From: UBA993 sp964389365
Lineage (GTDB): Bacteria > Bacillota > Dethiobacteria > DTU022
Length of the DNA stretch: 64,000 nt
Direction of reading: 5' to 3'
NCBI GenBank assembly: GCA_964389365.1
Contig: CAYMDO010000003.1
Coordinates: 1 to 64,000, forward strand
Part shown: positions 1-9,583 of the stretch, piece by piece
Numbering within the stretch: the first letter of the stretch is position 1
How the letters are laid out: each line of letters starts with the position of its first letter
Notes under the pieces: generated by a model
The model's database searches: none
Seen by the model: the letters and a program-made list of their open reading frames with translations, nothing else
Told to the model about the DNA's origin: nothing
Position numbers and translations under genes: made by a program

Positions 1-1
1 T

Positions 2-1639
2 GAGGCGGTGGCCAGGCGTTATGCTCACCAGCTAAGCGGTGGAATGCTGCAGCGCGTTTTGATTGCCATTGCCATGGCTACCAACCCTGAACTGCTGATC
101 ATGGATGAACCGACCACAGCTCTTGATGTGACCACCGAAGCCGTCATCCTGGACCTGATCGGCGACCTGATGTCTGAGTATAACACGGCTGTGCTATATA
201 TCACCCATAACCTGGGCGTAGTAGCGCGGGTTTGCAACCGGGTCGGAGTGCTCTATGCCGGAGAAATAATGGAAGAGGGCAGTATCAACCAGGTTTTTAA
301 AAACAAGCTTCACCCATATACCAGGGGATTACTAGGTTGTGTGCCAAGGGTGGATCTGGACAAGAAAGATATCAGCCTGAAGGCGATTCCGGGCTTTATT
401 CCGCGGCCCGATCAACTGCCGCCGGGGTGTATTTTTGCTCCCCGCTGTGAATTGGCCGAGGAAGCCTGTCAAGAAAAGCGCCCGCCGCTCAGGGATATTG
501 AGAGCGGTCATTTTACTTCATGCCGCCGATACGAAGCGTTAAAAGATTATGGAGAAGTAACCGCCGATACGCGTGAAGCGCATAAAGATACAGAGTATGG
601 CGAGCTGGTATTGGAAGCGCGCAACATAAAGAAATATTTCCCGGTAATCGGTGGATTGGCGCTTATCAGTAAAAGCAAAAAACAAGTGGTAAAAGCGGTT
701 GACGATGTCACTATCAGGGTGCGTCACTCCTTTACAATGGGCATTGTCGGTGAGAGCGGGTGCGGCAAGACCACCTTTGCCCGCTGTATCTTGGGCCTGG
801 AAGAGGCTACCGCGGGCGAGATCGAACTTGAAGGCGAACTCCTGCCTTACCCGGTTGCCAGGCGTCCGCGTGATACACTGCGCAAAATGCAGATGGTTTT
901 TCAGAATCCTGACGCATCGCTTAATCCCCAGCACCCGGTCGGCCAGGCTGTGGCAAGGCCGCTGTTTTTACTGCGTAATATGAAAAAAAATGCGATTCAG
1001 GAGAGGGTAAAAGACCTTTTTAAAGCAGTTAACCTGCCTGAAGATTACATCTATCGCCTGCCGCATGAACTGAGCGGCGGCGAAAAGCAGCGGGTTGCCA
1101 TTGCCAGGGCATTTGCCGCCGATCCGACCCTGATGATTTGCGACGAGCCGATATCTTCACTGGACGTTTCGGTTCAAGCCTCGCTGATGAACTTACTGGT
1201 TGGCCTGCAAGAGTCAAAAGGTACATCTTATCTTTTTATTTCTCATGATCTCTCAGCGGTCCGTCATCTTTCGGACTGGATAGCTGTAGTCTATCTGGGC
1301 CGCCTCTGGGAGATTGGTTCGGCAGAAGATGTTTTTGTTCCGCCCTACCATCCTTATACAGAGGCGCTGCTATCGGCGCTGCCCATACCGGATCCCGAAA
1401 TTAGGCAGAAGTCGATTCGGCTGAAAGGCAGCGTGCCCAGTGCGATGAACATACCTTCAGGCTGCCGCTTTCACACACGCTGCCCCCGCAAGATCGGGGA
1501 GATTTGTGAAAACGAAGAGCCGCCCTGGCAGAATACCGGCTATTACCACCAGCTCTGCTGCCATATTCCTGCCGAAGAGCTGCAGATGCTGCAGGGGGAA
1601 GGTCTGCTGAAAAAAGGGGAAGGGAGGCCTGTGCAGTGA
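2..1639 (+). CDS. Dipeptide/oligopeptide ABC transporter, tandem ATP-binding protein (5' end cut by window)
   Basis: This protein carries two ABC ATPase domains in one chain and would energise import of a peptide-like or small organic solute. The frame is open to the window edge and the first domain begins only at its LSGGM signature, so its Walker A lies upstream and the GTG at 8 is not the real start. Visible in the first domain are the LLIMDEPTTALD Walker B and the ITHN H-loop, then the cysteine-containing C-terminal extension typical of OppD/DppD proteins. The second domain has Walker A GESGCGKTT near residue 250, signature LSGGEKQ, Walker B LMICDEP and H-loop FISHD, then a second cysteine-bearing extension. 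It overlaps the permease gene by 4 bases (GTGA). The binding protein and second permease must lie upstream. Substrate unknown; nearby genes suggest a methylated amine or heterocycle. Confidence 0.93.
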   Translation, partial: EAVARRYAHQLSGGMLQRVLIAIAMATNPELLIMDEPTTALDVTTEAVILDLIGDLMSEYNTAVLYITHNLGVVARVCNRVGVLYAGEIMEEGSINQVFKNKLHPYTRGLLGCVPRVDLDKKDISLKAIPGFIPRPDQLPPGCIFAPRCELAEEACQEKRPPLRDIESGHFTSCRRYEALKDYGEVTADTREAHKDTEYGELVLEARNIKKYFPVIGGLALISKSKKQVVKAVDDVTIRVRHSFTMGIVGESGCGKTTFARCILGLEEATAGEIELEGELLPYPVARRPRDTLRKMQMVFQNPDASLNPQHPVGQAVARPLFLLRNMKKNAIQERVKDLFKAVNLPEDYIYRLPHELSGGEKQRVAIARAFAADPTLMICDEPISSLDVSVQASLMNLLVGLQESKGTSYLFISHDLSAVRHLSDWIAVVYLGRLWEIGSAEDVFVPPYHPYTEALLSALPIPDPEIRQKSIRLKGSVPSAMNIPSGCRFHTRCPRKIGEICENEEPPWQNTGYYHQLCCHIPAEELQMLQGEGLLKKGEGRPVQ

Positions 1640-2583
1640 CCTATTTTATGTTGCGGCGAATCGGTTTTATCCTGATCACCTTGATCCTGACTTCAATTAT
1701 TATTTTTTCCATTACCCAACTGCTTCCCGGCGATGTTGCGAGGGTTATTCTCGGACAGTTTGCCACTGAAAGAGCTATCGAAAACCTGAGGGAAGAACTT
1801 GGCCTCAACCGGCCTCTCTATATCCAGTATTTTGACTGGGCCGGCGGATTTGTGCGCGGCGACTGGGGTAATTCCCTGGTCAGCCGGACGCCAATCAGGC
1901 CGATAGTTCTGCAGCGTCTCGGCAACTCGGCCATGCTGGCCGGGCTGGCATTGCTGATTTACGTTCCACTGGGTATTGCACTGGGCGTCATTGCTGCCCT
2001 AAAAAAAGATAAACTGCCGGATCAGATAATAACCGGGGTCTCGATGGCCTTTGTCGGTCTGCCCGAGTTTGTTACCGGGCTGCTGCTGATCACTTTTCTG
2101 GCTATCGGCCTAGAGTGGTTTCCGGCAAACTCGTCGATTAACCCTGACAGCACATTTAAAGAGGCTTTTCCCAGCCTGATCCTGCCGGCCATTACCGTCA
2201 GCCTGACCGGCCTTGGTTATATTGCCCGCATGACTCGCTCGGGGACGATTGACGTTTTAAAGACTGACTATATCAGGGCTGCTGATCTAAAGGGGCTGCC
2301 AGCCGGACAGGTTCTGTTTAAACATGTACTGCGCAACTCGTTATTGCCGACGGTAACCGTAGTAGCGATGGGGATCGGGTGGCTTTTGGCAGGTTTGATT
2401 GTAACGGAAGCTGTCTACGGTTATCCCGGTCTGGGCCGCCTTATAGTCTATAGCATCCAGCGGCAGGATCTGCCGCTGCTCCAGGCTTGCAGTATGATAA
2501 TCGTGGTCATATACAGCTTCTCAAACCTGGCTGCTGATATCATCTACGGCTTGCTTAACCCCCGCATCAGGGTCGGCAACTAA
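1636..2583 (+). CDS. ABC transporter permease, DppB/OppB type
   Basis: This 315-residue integral membrane permease forms half of the transport channel served by the preceding ATPase. Its N-terminal hydrophobic helix is followed by an LLPGD motif and an extracellular loop, then further membrane segments. The cytoplasmic EAA-type loop, which docks on the ATPase, is seen as YIRAADLKGLP followed by LLPTVTV. Length and order fit the DppB family. The GTG start overlaps the TGA of the ATPase gene, which implies translational coupling. The partner DppC-type permease is not in the window. Confidence 0.93.
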   Translation: MTYFMLRRIGFILITLILTSIIIFSITQLLPGDVARVILGQFATERAIENLREELGLNRPLYIQYFDWAGGFVRGDWGNSLVSRTPIRPIVLQRLGNSAMLAGLALLIYVPLGIALGVIAALKKDKLPDQIITGVSMAFVGLPEFVTGLLLITFLAIGLEWFPANSSINPDSTFKEAFPSLILPAITVSLTGLGYIARMTRSGTIDVLKTDYIRAADLKGLPAGQVLFKHVLRNSLLPTVTVVAMGIGWLLAGLIVTEAVYGYPGLGRLIVYSIQRQDLPLLQACSMIIVVIYSFSNLAADIIYGLLNPRIRVGN

Positions 2584-2624
2584 CCGTGATATCGCTACGA
2601 TCTGAGGGAAGTGAGGAGTCTTTC

Positions 2625-3977
2625 TTGGATATAAGAGATCGCCTGGCCTGGTTTATCAAAGATTTACAATGGAAGCAGCTTGATCAGGCTGTTAAAAAGA
2701 GGGCAAAAATGTGCCTGCTTGACAATTTGGGGGTAACCCTTGTCGGAACGCTTACTCCGATTAGCAGGATTGCGGCTGATTATGCTGCGGTTAACTGGGG
2801 TAGCGGTAACTCGACCATTTTGCTCGGTGGCAATCGTGCAGCAGCTCCGGGTGCGGCCTTTGCCAATGCCTGCGCAGCCAATGCCCTTGATCTTGATGAT
2901 GATGCTATTTTTACCAGGGGGCACCCGGGCGCCCAGCTCTTTCCGGCGGCGTTGGCAATGGCGGAAAAAGTTGCTGCTACAGGCCAGGAGTTTTTAGAAG
3001 CCCTTGTGATTGGTTACGAAATCTCCATCAGAGCCGGGCGCTGCTGGCATGACTTGCATGATATCTACCATTCTTGTGGCTCCTGGGGTTCGGTAGGTTG
3101 TGCCGCCGCAGCTGCCCACCTGCTCAAACTCGATCAGCCGGTTCTGGAAAGCGCTCTTGGTATAGCAGAATATCATGCACCTAATGCCCCGATGATGAGG
3201 GATATCTGCAGCCCGACGATGGTTAAGCATGCCATTGGCTGGGGCGCCATGAACGGTGTTACATCAGCCGAGCTGGCTGCCTGTGGATATACCGGTATGC
3301 CCTCAATTCTGGTGATGGAAAAATACCGTGAGTGGGTGAAAGATATTGGTCAGAAATACTGGATGGCCGATTGGGTTTTTTATAAGGAGTGGGCCTCCTG
3401 CGCCTGGGGCCATGCGGCCGGGGTGGCTGCGTTGCAGCTGGTCGATCAGCACCTGATCATGCCGGAAAGTATTGATAGAATCAGGATCAGGACTTTCGAA
3501 GAAGCTGCGCGGCTTTGCCGGGATTACCCGCAAACAACGGAAGAAGCACAGTTTAGCGTTAAATGGCCGTTGGCGTGCCTGATCATTGATCGCGAAGTTG
3601 GCCCGGATCAGGTTTTGGAAAAACGGTTTTCTGATCGTATTGTAAGGGCGCTTTTTGATCGGATCGAACTGGTTGTTGATCCGGATGTTGACAGGTTATA
3701 CAACGAAACAAAAGAGATGGACCTGCGCATGCACAGTGCAGTAACGATTGATCTGAAAGACGGCCGCAGTTATGATTCAGGGATTGTCGAAAGAGAAGCT
3801 GACCGCTACAGCGAGCTGGATCTGGAAAATAAATTCCGCCGGCTGGTGTCATATGTTGCTGAACCTGATATAGTTGAACAGCTGATCGAGATGGTCTGGA
3901 ACTTCGAGCAGCTTACAGATGTCCGTGAACTGACCACCGTATTGTCATGTAGCTGTGAAAGGGGACGGGGTCTTTGA
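2625..3977 (+). CDS. MmgE/PrpD family protein
   Basis: The family includes 2-methylcitrate dehydratase, cis-aconitate decarboxylase and related lyases or isomerases acting on carboxylic acids. The N-terminal helical domain reads MDIRDRLAWFI..., and ALDLDDD followed by GHPG is the family's substrate-pocket signature. A longer frame opens at GTG 2586 without a ribosome binding site. I chose TTG 2625 because GAGGAG lies 6 bases upstream and the protein then begins exactly as family members do, giving about 450 residues. It follows the ABC permease closely and precedes an MttB-family gene, so it probably acts on the imported compound or its demethylated product. The exact reaction cannot be told from sequence. 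Confidence 0.88.
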   Translation: MDIRDRLAWFIKDLQWKQLDQAVKKRAKMCLLDNLGVTLVGTLTPISRIAADYAAVNWGSGNSTILLGGNRAAAPGAAFANACAANALDLDDDAIFTRGHPGAQLFPAALAMAEKVAATGQEFLEALVIGYEISIRAGRCWHDLHDIYHSCGSWGSVGCAAAAAHLLKLDQPVLESALGIAEYHAPNAPMMRDICSPTMVKHAIGWGAMNGVTSAELAACGYTGMPSILVMEKYREWVKDIGQKYWMADWVFYKEWASCAWGHAAGVAALQLVDQHLIMPESIDRIRIRTFEEAARLCRDYPQTTEEAQFSVKWPLACLIIDREVGPDQVLEKRFSDRIVRALFDRIELVVDPDVDRLYNETKEMDLRMHSAVTIDLKDGRSYDSGIVEREADRYSELDLENKFRRLVSYVAEPDIVEQLIEMVWNFEQLTDVRELTTVLSCSCERGRGL

Positions 3978-4100
3978 AGCGGAATTTATAAACAAGTGTT
4001 TGCCCAAGGGGCAAATGCTTATCAATGGCTCTTATTATATGTCATTTGTATCAAAGTCATCGTCCTTTAATTGCGGATTTAAGGTTGGGAGGCAGAGAAT

Positions 4101-5543
4101 ATGTCTGTTATGGTTCAGGCGGTGCCAAGGTTTGGATTGTTCAGCTATGAACAGTGCGAAGCGGTTCACCATGCTACTCTTGATATTTTAAGGCGCACGG
4201 GAACGAGGGTCTACCACCCCGGGGCCCGTCAGCTCTTAAAAGATGCCGGATGTAAGATCAGCGATGAAACGCTTGTCAGGTACCCCCCTGCGCTAGTCGA
4301 ATGGGCCGTCAGGCAAGCACCATCAACAATTGCCCTCTGTGAAAGGGGCGGCAGCAAAGCAGCTGTCAGGCTTGAGGCGATGAACGTGTCTTTTGGTACC
4401 GGTTCAGACTGCCGCAATTATGTTGATCCCCGCAACGGTGATTACCGCCTTTTTAAAGCTGATGATGTTGTCGACTGTATCCGCATGGTTGATGCCTGCC
4501 AGGAGATCGATTTCTGCATGTCGATGGGGATCCCTTCCGATGTGGATGCGATCAAACCCTATGCCTACCAGTTTTCACTGATGCTGCAGAATACAACCAA
4601 GCCGATTGTTTTTATCGCCGACGATCTGGCCGACTGTAAAACGATCGTGGCTATGGCGGCAGCGGCTGCAGGCGGGGAAAAAGAGCTTGAGCTGGCACCA
4701 AATTTGCTTTGTTACAGCCAGGTGACAACGCCTTTGATACATAACGAGGAATCGACAGATAAACTTCTGTATATGGCGGAGAAAGCGGTACCTGTTGTTC
4801 ACCAACCTTCACCAATGATGGGCGGAACAGCACCGATGAGTATGGCCGGTGGTTTGGTTATAGGTAATGCCGAGGTTTTGTCAAGCCTGGTTATACACCA
4901 GCTGAAAAGAGAAAAAGCTCCTTTTCTGTATGGCGGGGGCCAGCACCACATTGATATGCAAACTACAATCAGCGTTTACAGCGCCCCGGAGTTTGATTTG
5001 GAAAGGGTAGCTGTGGCCGAAATGGCCCGCTTTTACAATCTGCCCAGCTGGGGTTATGCGGGATGCACCGACAGTTGTATGTTTGACGAGCATGCGGCGG
5101 CAGATGCCAGTCTTTCCATCATGACAGCGCTCTTAAGCGGTCAGAACCTGGTGCATGATATCGGCTATATGGAGGCCGGCCTTACATTCGGTGTGGAAAT
5201 GCTGCTTTTCTGCGATGAAATAATCAGCCGCATGAAAGCGTTTGCTGCCGGGATTCCCCTTGATCGTGAAGCGATGGCACTTGACCTGATTGATGAAGTC
5301 GGCCCGGGTGGCACATTCCTGGCCACCGAACATACATATAAGCATTTTCGTGATTTTTGGCAGCCGCGTTACTTAAACCGTAAACGCCGCGATGACTGGG
5401 TGAAGGATGGCAAGAAGAGCATGGCTGTAAAGCTGAAAGAAAAAGCAGTGGAAATTATGGAAACTCACCGCCCTGCTGAGCCAAAGGCCGGACTGCGCGA
5501 AGAGATCGCCTACATCCTAAGCCAGGCCGGAGAGGGCAGGTAA
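4101..5543 (+). CDS. MttB-family corrinoid methyltransferase (non-pyrrolysine)
   Basis: This 480-residue protein belongs to the trimethylamine methyltransferase superfamily. Members move a methyl group from a quaternary amine to a cob(I)alamin protein. The N-terminus has the family helix (EAVHHATLDILRRTG), the middle has the TIM-barrel segments GTGSDCRNYVD and GGTAPMSMAGG, and the C-terminus has the family's conserved tail with a DDW motif. No in-frame TAG occurs, so there is no pyrrolysine and it resembles the glycine betaine (MtgB) branch rather than true MttB. GGGAGG sits just upstream of the ATG. No corrinoid protein or RamA-type activator is in the window. Its neighbours are the MmgE/PrpD gene and the molybdenum hydroxylase. 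Substrate unknown. Confidence 0.92.
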   Translation: MSVMVQAVPRFGLFSYEQCEAVHHATLDILRRTGTRVYHPGARQLLKDAGCKISDETLVRYPPALVEWAVRQAPSTIALCERGGSKAAVRLEAMNVSFGTGSDCRNYVDPRNGDYRLFKADDVVDCIRMVDACQEIDFCMSMGIPSDVDAIKPYAYQFSLMLQNTTKPIVFIADDLADCKTIVAMAAAAAGGEKELELAPNLLCYSQVTTPLIHNEESTDKLLYMAEKAVPVVHQPSPMMGGTAPMSMAGGLVIGNAEVLSSLVIHQLKREKAPFLYGGGQHHIDMQTTISVYSAPEFDLERVAVAEMARFYNLPSWGYAGCTDSCMFDEHAAADASLSIMTALLSGQNLVHDIGYMEAGLTFGVEMLLFCDEIISRMKAFAAGIPLDREAMALDLIDEVGPGGTFLATEHTYKHFRDFWQPRYLNRKRRDDWVKDGKKSMAVKLKEKAVEIMETHRPAEPKAGLREEIAYILSQAGEGR

Positions 5544-5634
5544 GGCTTATTCAGCAGGCTCAGCCGGCCATTGGTTAAGTAGAATTTTTTTAAATCATTG
5601 CTGAACACTTTCATCATGTTTACCTGGAAAGGAA

Positions 5635-7917
5635 GTGATCACCCTGCCAACAGAAGCGGAAGTTTCCATCAGGGAGGGAAAAACGGTAACAAGTTTTCAG
5701 ACACCTGAAGTGTGGGCCAAGGTTACGGGCAAAGCCATCTACGGAATTGATCTTAAATTGCCGGGTATGCTCTTTGGCAAAATTCTGCGCAGCCCGCATC
5801 CCCATGCACGAATAAAGAAAGTCGACCTGGATCAGGCACGGCTGGTGCCGGGTGTGCGAGCGGCTCTAGGTGGCGGAGATTTAAACGGTAAGCCTTTTGG
5901 CATAGTGTATAAAGATGAGTTACCCCTGGCTGTTGACCGGGTGCGCTATATCGGGGATGAAGTTGCTGCGATAGCTGCTGTGGATGAAGAGACAGCGCAA
6001 AAAGCACTGGATGCGATCAATGTTGATTATGAACTTTTACCGGCGGTTTTTGATCCCGAGGAAGCCCTTGCTCCCGGGGCGCCGCAGCTGCATGACTTAT
6101 ACCCAGGGAACCTGGCCTGGCAGCGTGAGCTGGTCAGGGGTAACCCGGAATCGGTTTTTAAAACAGCTGACTTTGTAGTGGAGGGGTCTTTCTCAGTGCC
6201 CCAGGTTCATGCAGCTTACCTGGAGCCGATCTGTTGTATTGCCGATTATGATGCGTATGAAGGCTTGACCCTCCATACAGCCGTTCAGTCTCCCGCCATA
6301 GTAAGCGCCCTGGTAGCCGAAACATTGGAGCTGCCTCCCTCGAAGGTAAGGGTTATCGGCCCTTTCATGGGAGGAGGTTTTGGCGGCCGGGTTTACGGAA
6401 ATTTAAAAGTATATATCCTCGCTTCGCTTCTGGCGATCAAATGCGGGAGGCCGGTGCGAATGCAGCTGACCCGGCAGGAGGAGTTTATTGCCGGTCGCCC
6501 GATGATCTCCGCCACAATCAGGGGGAAGCTGGCCCTAAACAGTGACGGCTTTATCCTGGCCCGCGAAGTTGATCTGGTCACCGATAACGGAGCCTACAGC
6601 GCCCAGGCACCGTGGGTTTCCAAAACCCTCTCTGAGCGCAACGATTCTGTTTACCGGATACCCAATCTCAGGACAACAGTCAGGTTGGCCTGCACCAATA
6701 AGGTACCCACCGGCCAATACAGGGCTTACGGAAACCAGGCCGGGAACTTTGCCATGGAGTCGCTGCTCGATATGGCGGCGAAAAAGCTGGGGATGGATCC
6801 CCTTGAGCTGCGCCTGAAGAATTGCGTAAAAAAAGGCGACGTGACGGTTCATGGCCTGCAGATTAACAGCTGTGCGCTTTCCGACTGCCTGCAGGCGGCA
6901 GCTGATGAAATTGGCTGGCACAAGCGAAAGCCGGGCCTGGGCTATGGCATCAGCGCTGCTGTTCACGCCAGCGGCAGTGTTGTTTTTAATAAGGATATGC
7001 GCGGGGCATCTGCTATTGCCAGGCTTGAATATGACGGTAAAATAACGTTATTCAGCGGAGAACAGGATTACGGCCAGGGGTCGCACGCTACATTTATACT
7101 GATTGCCGCCCGCGCCTTAGGGCTCGATCCGGATCATGTTACCATTTATACCCGTGATACCCTTATCTCGCCTTTTTCGATCGGCGCCCTTGCTATGCGC
7201 CAAACCACCATAGGCGGCAAAGCAGTCCAGCTGGCAGCAGAAAATTTACGTGAAAAAATTGTGCAAACTGCCGCTGGAACACTCGGGGAACCGGTTGTGC
7301 TGGAAGGCGGCCGGATTAGAAGCGCTTCGGGTAAAACTATGGGGCTGGCTGAGGTTGCCGCCTGCTACCGCGCTCAGACCAGCGGGCTGAGCATTACAGG
7401 TGAGGGTAAATACGTGCCGCCTGAGAGCGCTTATGATGAAACCGGTTACGGTAATATCGCTGTTGCTTACTCATTTGCCGCTCACGCGGCAGAGGTAGAA
7501 GTCGATCGGGAAACAGGTGAAGTGACGGTTAAGCGGATTGTGGCAGCTCACGATTCCGGTCGCATCCTCAACCAACTCTCTGCCCGCGGCCAGGTTTATG
7601 GCGGGGTAACCCAGGGTTTAGGCTACTCCTTCCTAGAAGGCTATCAATACGACGGTGGCAGAGTTCTGAACGATTCATTTGCTGATTACCATATCCCCAC
7701 CGCCCTTGATTTGCCCGATATCATGCCGTTATTTATCGAAAAAGATGACCCGGAGGGACCTTACGGGGCCAAGGGGCTGGGCGAAATTGTGATGGTGCCT
7801 GTGCTGGGAGCAGTAGCCAATGCTGTAGCTGATGCCCTCGGCGTTTGGCCTGCAGATATGCCGATAACAGCCGAACGGGTATATTGGGCGATCGCCGGAT
7901 GGGAGTGTGAACAGTGA
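5635..7917 (+). CDS. Molybdenum hydroxylase, molybdopterin-binding large subunit
   Basis: This is the catalytic subunit of a xanthine dehydrogenase/CO dehydrogenase-family enzyme, which hydroxylates an aromatic heterocycle, purine or aldehyde with water as oxygen donor. The sequence has the N-terminal hammerhead domain (KVTGKAIYG), the pterin-binding motif GGGFGG, RAYGNQAG, and GAKGLGE near the C-terminus. The glutamate of that last motif (about residue 717) is the expected catalytic base. At 760 residues it is full length. The GTG start follows an AAGGAA ribosome site closely. It overlaps the FAD subunit gene by 4 bases. No pterin cytosine transfer or XdhC-type maturation factor lies nearby. 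The substrate cannot be assigned; the flanking methyltransferases suggest a demethylated N-heterocycle. Confidence 0.93.
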   Translation: MITLPTEAEVSIREGKTVTSFQTPEVWAKVTGKAIYGIDLKLPGMLFGKILRSPHPHARIKKVDLDQARLVPGVRAALGGGDLNGKPFGIVYKDELPLAVDRVRYIGDEVAAIAAVDEETAQKALDAINVDYELLPAVFDPEEALAPGAPQLHDLYPGNLAWQRELVRGNPESVFKTADFVVEGSFSVPQVHAAYLEPICCIADYDAYEGLTLHTAVQSPAIVSALVAETLELPPSKVRVIGPFMGGGFGGRVYGNLKVYILASLLAIKCGRPVRMQLTRQEEFIAGRPMISATIRGKLALNSDGFILAREVDLVTDNGAYSAQAPWVSKTLSERNDSVYRIPNLRTTVRLACTNKVPTGQYRAYGNQAGNFAMESLLDMAAKKLGMDPLELRLKNCVKKGDVTVHGLQINSCALSDCLQAAADEIGWHKRKPGLGYGISAAVHASGSVVFNKDMRGASAIARLEYDGKITLFSGEQDYGQGSHATFILIAARALGLDPDHVTIYTRDTLISPFSIGALAMRQTTIGGKAVQLAAENLREKIVQTAAGTLGEPVVLEGGRIRSASGKTMGLAEVAACYRAQTSGLSITGEGKYVPPESAYDETGYGNIAVAYSFAAHAAEVEVDRETGEVTVKRIVAAHDSGRILNQLSARGQVYGGVTQGLGYSFLEGYQYDGGRVLNDSFADYHIPTALDLPDIMPLFIEKDDPEGPYGAKGLGEIVMVPVLGAVANAVADALGVWPADMPITAERVYWAIAGWECEQ

Positions 7918-8777
7918 GTTACCATGTGGTTAATAGCCTTGAGCAGGCTCTTGCAGCATTAAAAGACGGGGGGAAAAAGAGCCGGATCATTGCCGGCGGG
8001 ACCGACCTGTTTTTAGAAAAATTACCCGACGATCTGCTCGACATCAGTTCACTGGCTGAAGCTCTCACAATCGAAGAACGGTACGGCGATCTGCTGATCG
8101 GCGCTGCAGTAACTCACGCCAGGGCGGCAGTTTCCCCGCTGTTGTACGAAAAGGCCGCAGCCTTAACCGAAGCTTGTGCCCAGGTAGGGTCCCCACAGGT
8201 GCGCAATATCGGCACCCTGGGCGGAAACGTGGTTAACGCTGCGCCGGCTGCCGATGCTGCTGTGGCTCTTGCAGCTCTTGGCGCAAAAGCCGTGCTTTTT
8301 GATTGTAAAGGTAACTCAAGAACTGTTGGACTTGAAGAGCTTTATGCCGGCTTCAACTGCTCGGCAATAGACAGCTGCCGGGAACTCTTGTTACGGTTTG
8401 TAATACGGGATGGAGGGCCCGGCAGCGGCTCGGCTTTTGCCCGGCTGGCTGTTCGCAAAGCCCTGGCCCTGCCGCTGGCCAATGCAGCGGCCTGGCTGAA
8501 AGTGGAAAATAACTGCCTGCGGGAGGTGCGGCTGGTGGTGGCCCCGGTAAAACCAGCGCCGACCAGGTTATTAAAGACCGAATCGATGCTTGCCGGCAAA
8601 CCGCTTACAGCAGACAGCTGGCGCGGGGCAGCACGGGCAGCCATGGAGGAAGTGGAAGTACGCGGCAGTCTTTTGCGCTGCTCGGCCGATTACAGGCGCC
8701 ACCTGATTGGGGTGCTGGTGGGCCGGGTTTTGGAACTGGCTGCCGGCAGGGCACTTTCAGGGAAGGGAGCGGCATAA
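7914..8777 (+). CDS. Molybdenum hydroxylase, FAD-binding subunit
   Basis: This 287-residue medium subunit carries FAD and passes electrons from the iron-sulfur subunit to an acceptor. It shows the two family FAD motifs, AGGTDL near the N-terminus and TLGGNVVNAAPAAD in the middle, and ends with the CO dehydrogenase flavoprotein C-terminal domain. The GTG start overlaps the stop of the large-subunit gene (GTGA), and the next gene begins directly after its stop, so the three subunits are translationally coupled in the order Mo, FAD, 2Fe-2S. Confidence 0.93.
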   Translation: MSYHVVNSLEQALAALKDGGKKSRIIAGGTDLFLEKLPDDLLDISSLAEALTIEERYGDLLIGAAVTHARAAVSPLLYEKAAALTEACAQVGSPQVRNIGTLGGNVVNAAPAADAAVALAALGAKAVLFDCKGNSRTVGLEELYAGFNCSAIDSCRELLLRFVIRDGGPGSGSAFARLAVRKALALPLANAAAWLKVENNCLREVRLVVAPVKPAPTRLLKTESMLAGKPLTADSWRGAARAAMEEVEVRGSLLRCSADYRRHLIGVLVGRVLELAAGRALSGKGAA

Positions 8778-9266
8778 ATGCAAAAAGAGCGGATATCGTT
8801 TACCTTAAACGGGGATTTAAAAGAAGTTTACGCTGATCCTGCGATCAGCTTACTGCGCCTGCTGCGCGATGAACTAAGGTTGACTGGGACCAAGGAAGGC
8901 TGCGGGGAGGGTGAATGCGGGGCCTGCACAGTACTGCTGGATGACCGGGCTGTTAACTCCTGCCTTGTTCCAGTTGGGAAGGTTATAAATCGCAGCGTTC
9001 TGACCATTGAAGGGTTGTCAAGAGGCGAAGATTATCACCCCCTGCAGGAGGCTTTTGTCAAAAAAGGAGCGGTGCAGTGCGGTTTCTGTACACCAGGCAT
9101 GATCATGTCGGCCTGCAGCCTGCTGCAGGAAAAACCTGACCCTACAAGCTGCGAGATCAAAACGGCAATTTCAGGCAATCTCTGCCGCTGCAGCGGTTAC
9201 AAGCAGATTGAAGAGGCGATTTCAGATGCGTCAGCTAAACTGCGGCCAAGAGGGAAGCGCAGTTAA
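8778..9266 (+). CDS. Molybdenum hydroxylase, [2Fe-2S] subunit
   Basis: This 162-residue small subunit holds the two [2Fe-2S] clusters of the hydroxylase. The plant-ferredoxin-type cluster is bound by CGEGECGACT plus a later cysteine. The second, all-helical domain shows QCGFCTPG and GNLCRCSGY. Both cysteine sets are complete, so the enzyme should be electron-transfer competent. It starts at ATG immediately after the FAD-subunit stop. Upstream genes encode its partners; downstream is a methyltransferase remnant. Confidence 0.95.
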   Translation: MQKERISFTLNGDLKEVYADPAISLLRLLRDELRLTGTKEGCGEGECGACTVLLDDRAVNSCLVPVGKVINRSVLTIEGLSRGEDYHPLQEAFVKKGAVQCGFCTPGMIMSACSLLQEKPDPTSCEIKTAISGNLCRCSGYKQIEEAISDASAKLRPRGKRS

Positions 9267-9302
9267 ATGTACGTCAATTAAAATAACCCGGCCATTCTCG
9301 GT

Positions 9303-9529
9303 ATGAACATTATGGCCGCTTATCAGATTGAACGGATCAATGACGGCACGATGATGATCCTGGAGCAGGTCGGGTTTTCCGATCCTGGCTGGAAAACGAT
9401 GGTAGAACTTTCAGCGAGGAAGCTAACATCAGAATTAAAAACCTTCTCGAAAACTACCGGGGAGTTGAAATGCCACCGGCTACTTTGCAGGAGATCAGAA
9501 AGCGGTTGGATAGCGTTAACGGGGGATAA
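9303..9529 (+). pseudogene. Remnant of a third MttB-family methyltransferase gene (internal deletion, out of frame)
   Basis: About 230 bases keep only the two ends of an mttB-type gene. The first part reads YQIERINDGTMMILEQVGF, which matches the N-terminal helix of the flanking methyltransferases. From about 9377, in another frame, comes FRSWLENDGRTFSEEAN, then KNLLENYRG and a C-terminal helix ending at TAA 9527-9529. This aligns with the last 50 residues of the intact protein at 9584-11014 (YDNWRATGSKTFGEHAN...). Roughly 400 central residues are gone and the junction changes frame, so no functional product is expected. It sits between the hydroxylase operon and the second intact mttB gene, as if three copies once stood here. 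Confidence 0.75.
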
Positions 9530-9583
9530 CAGCCAAATGATCATTTCTGGTTTCCATTACTTAATATACTGGAGGCAGTTTAA

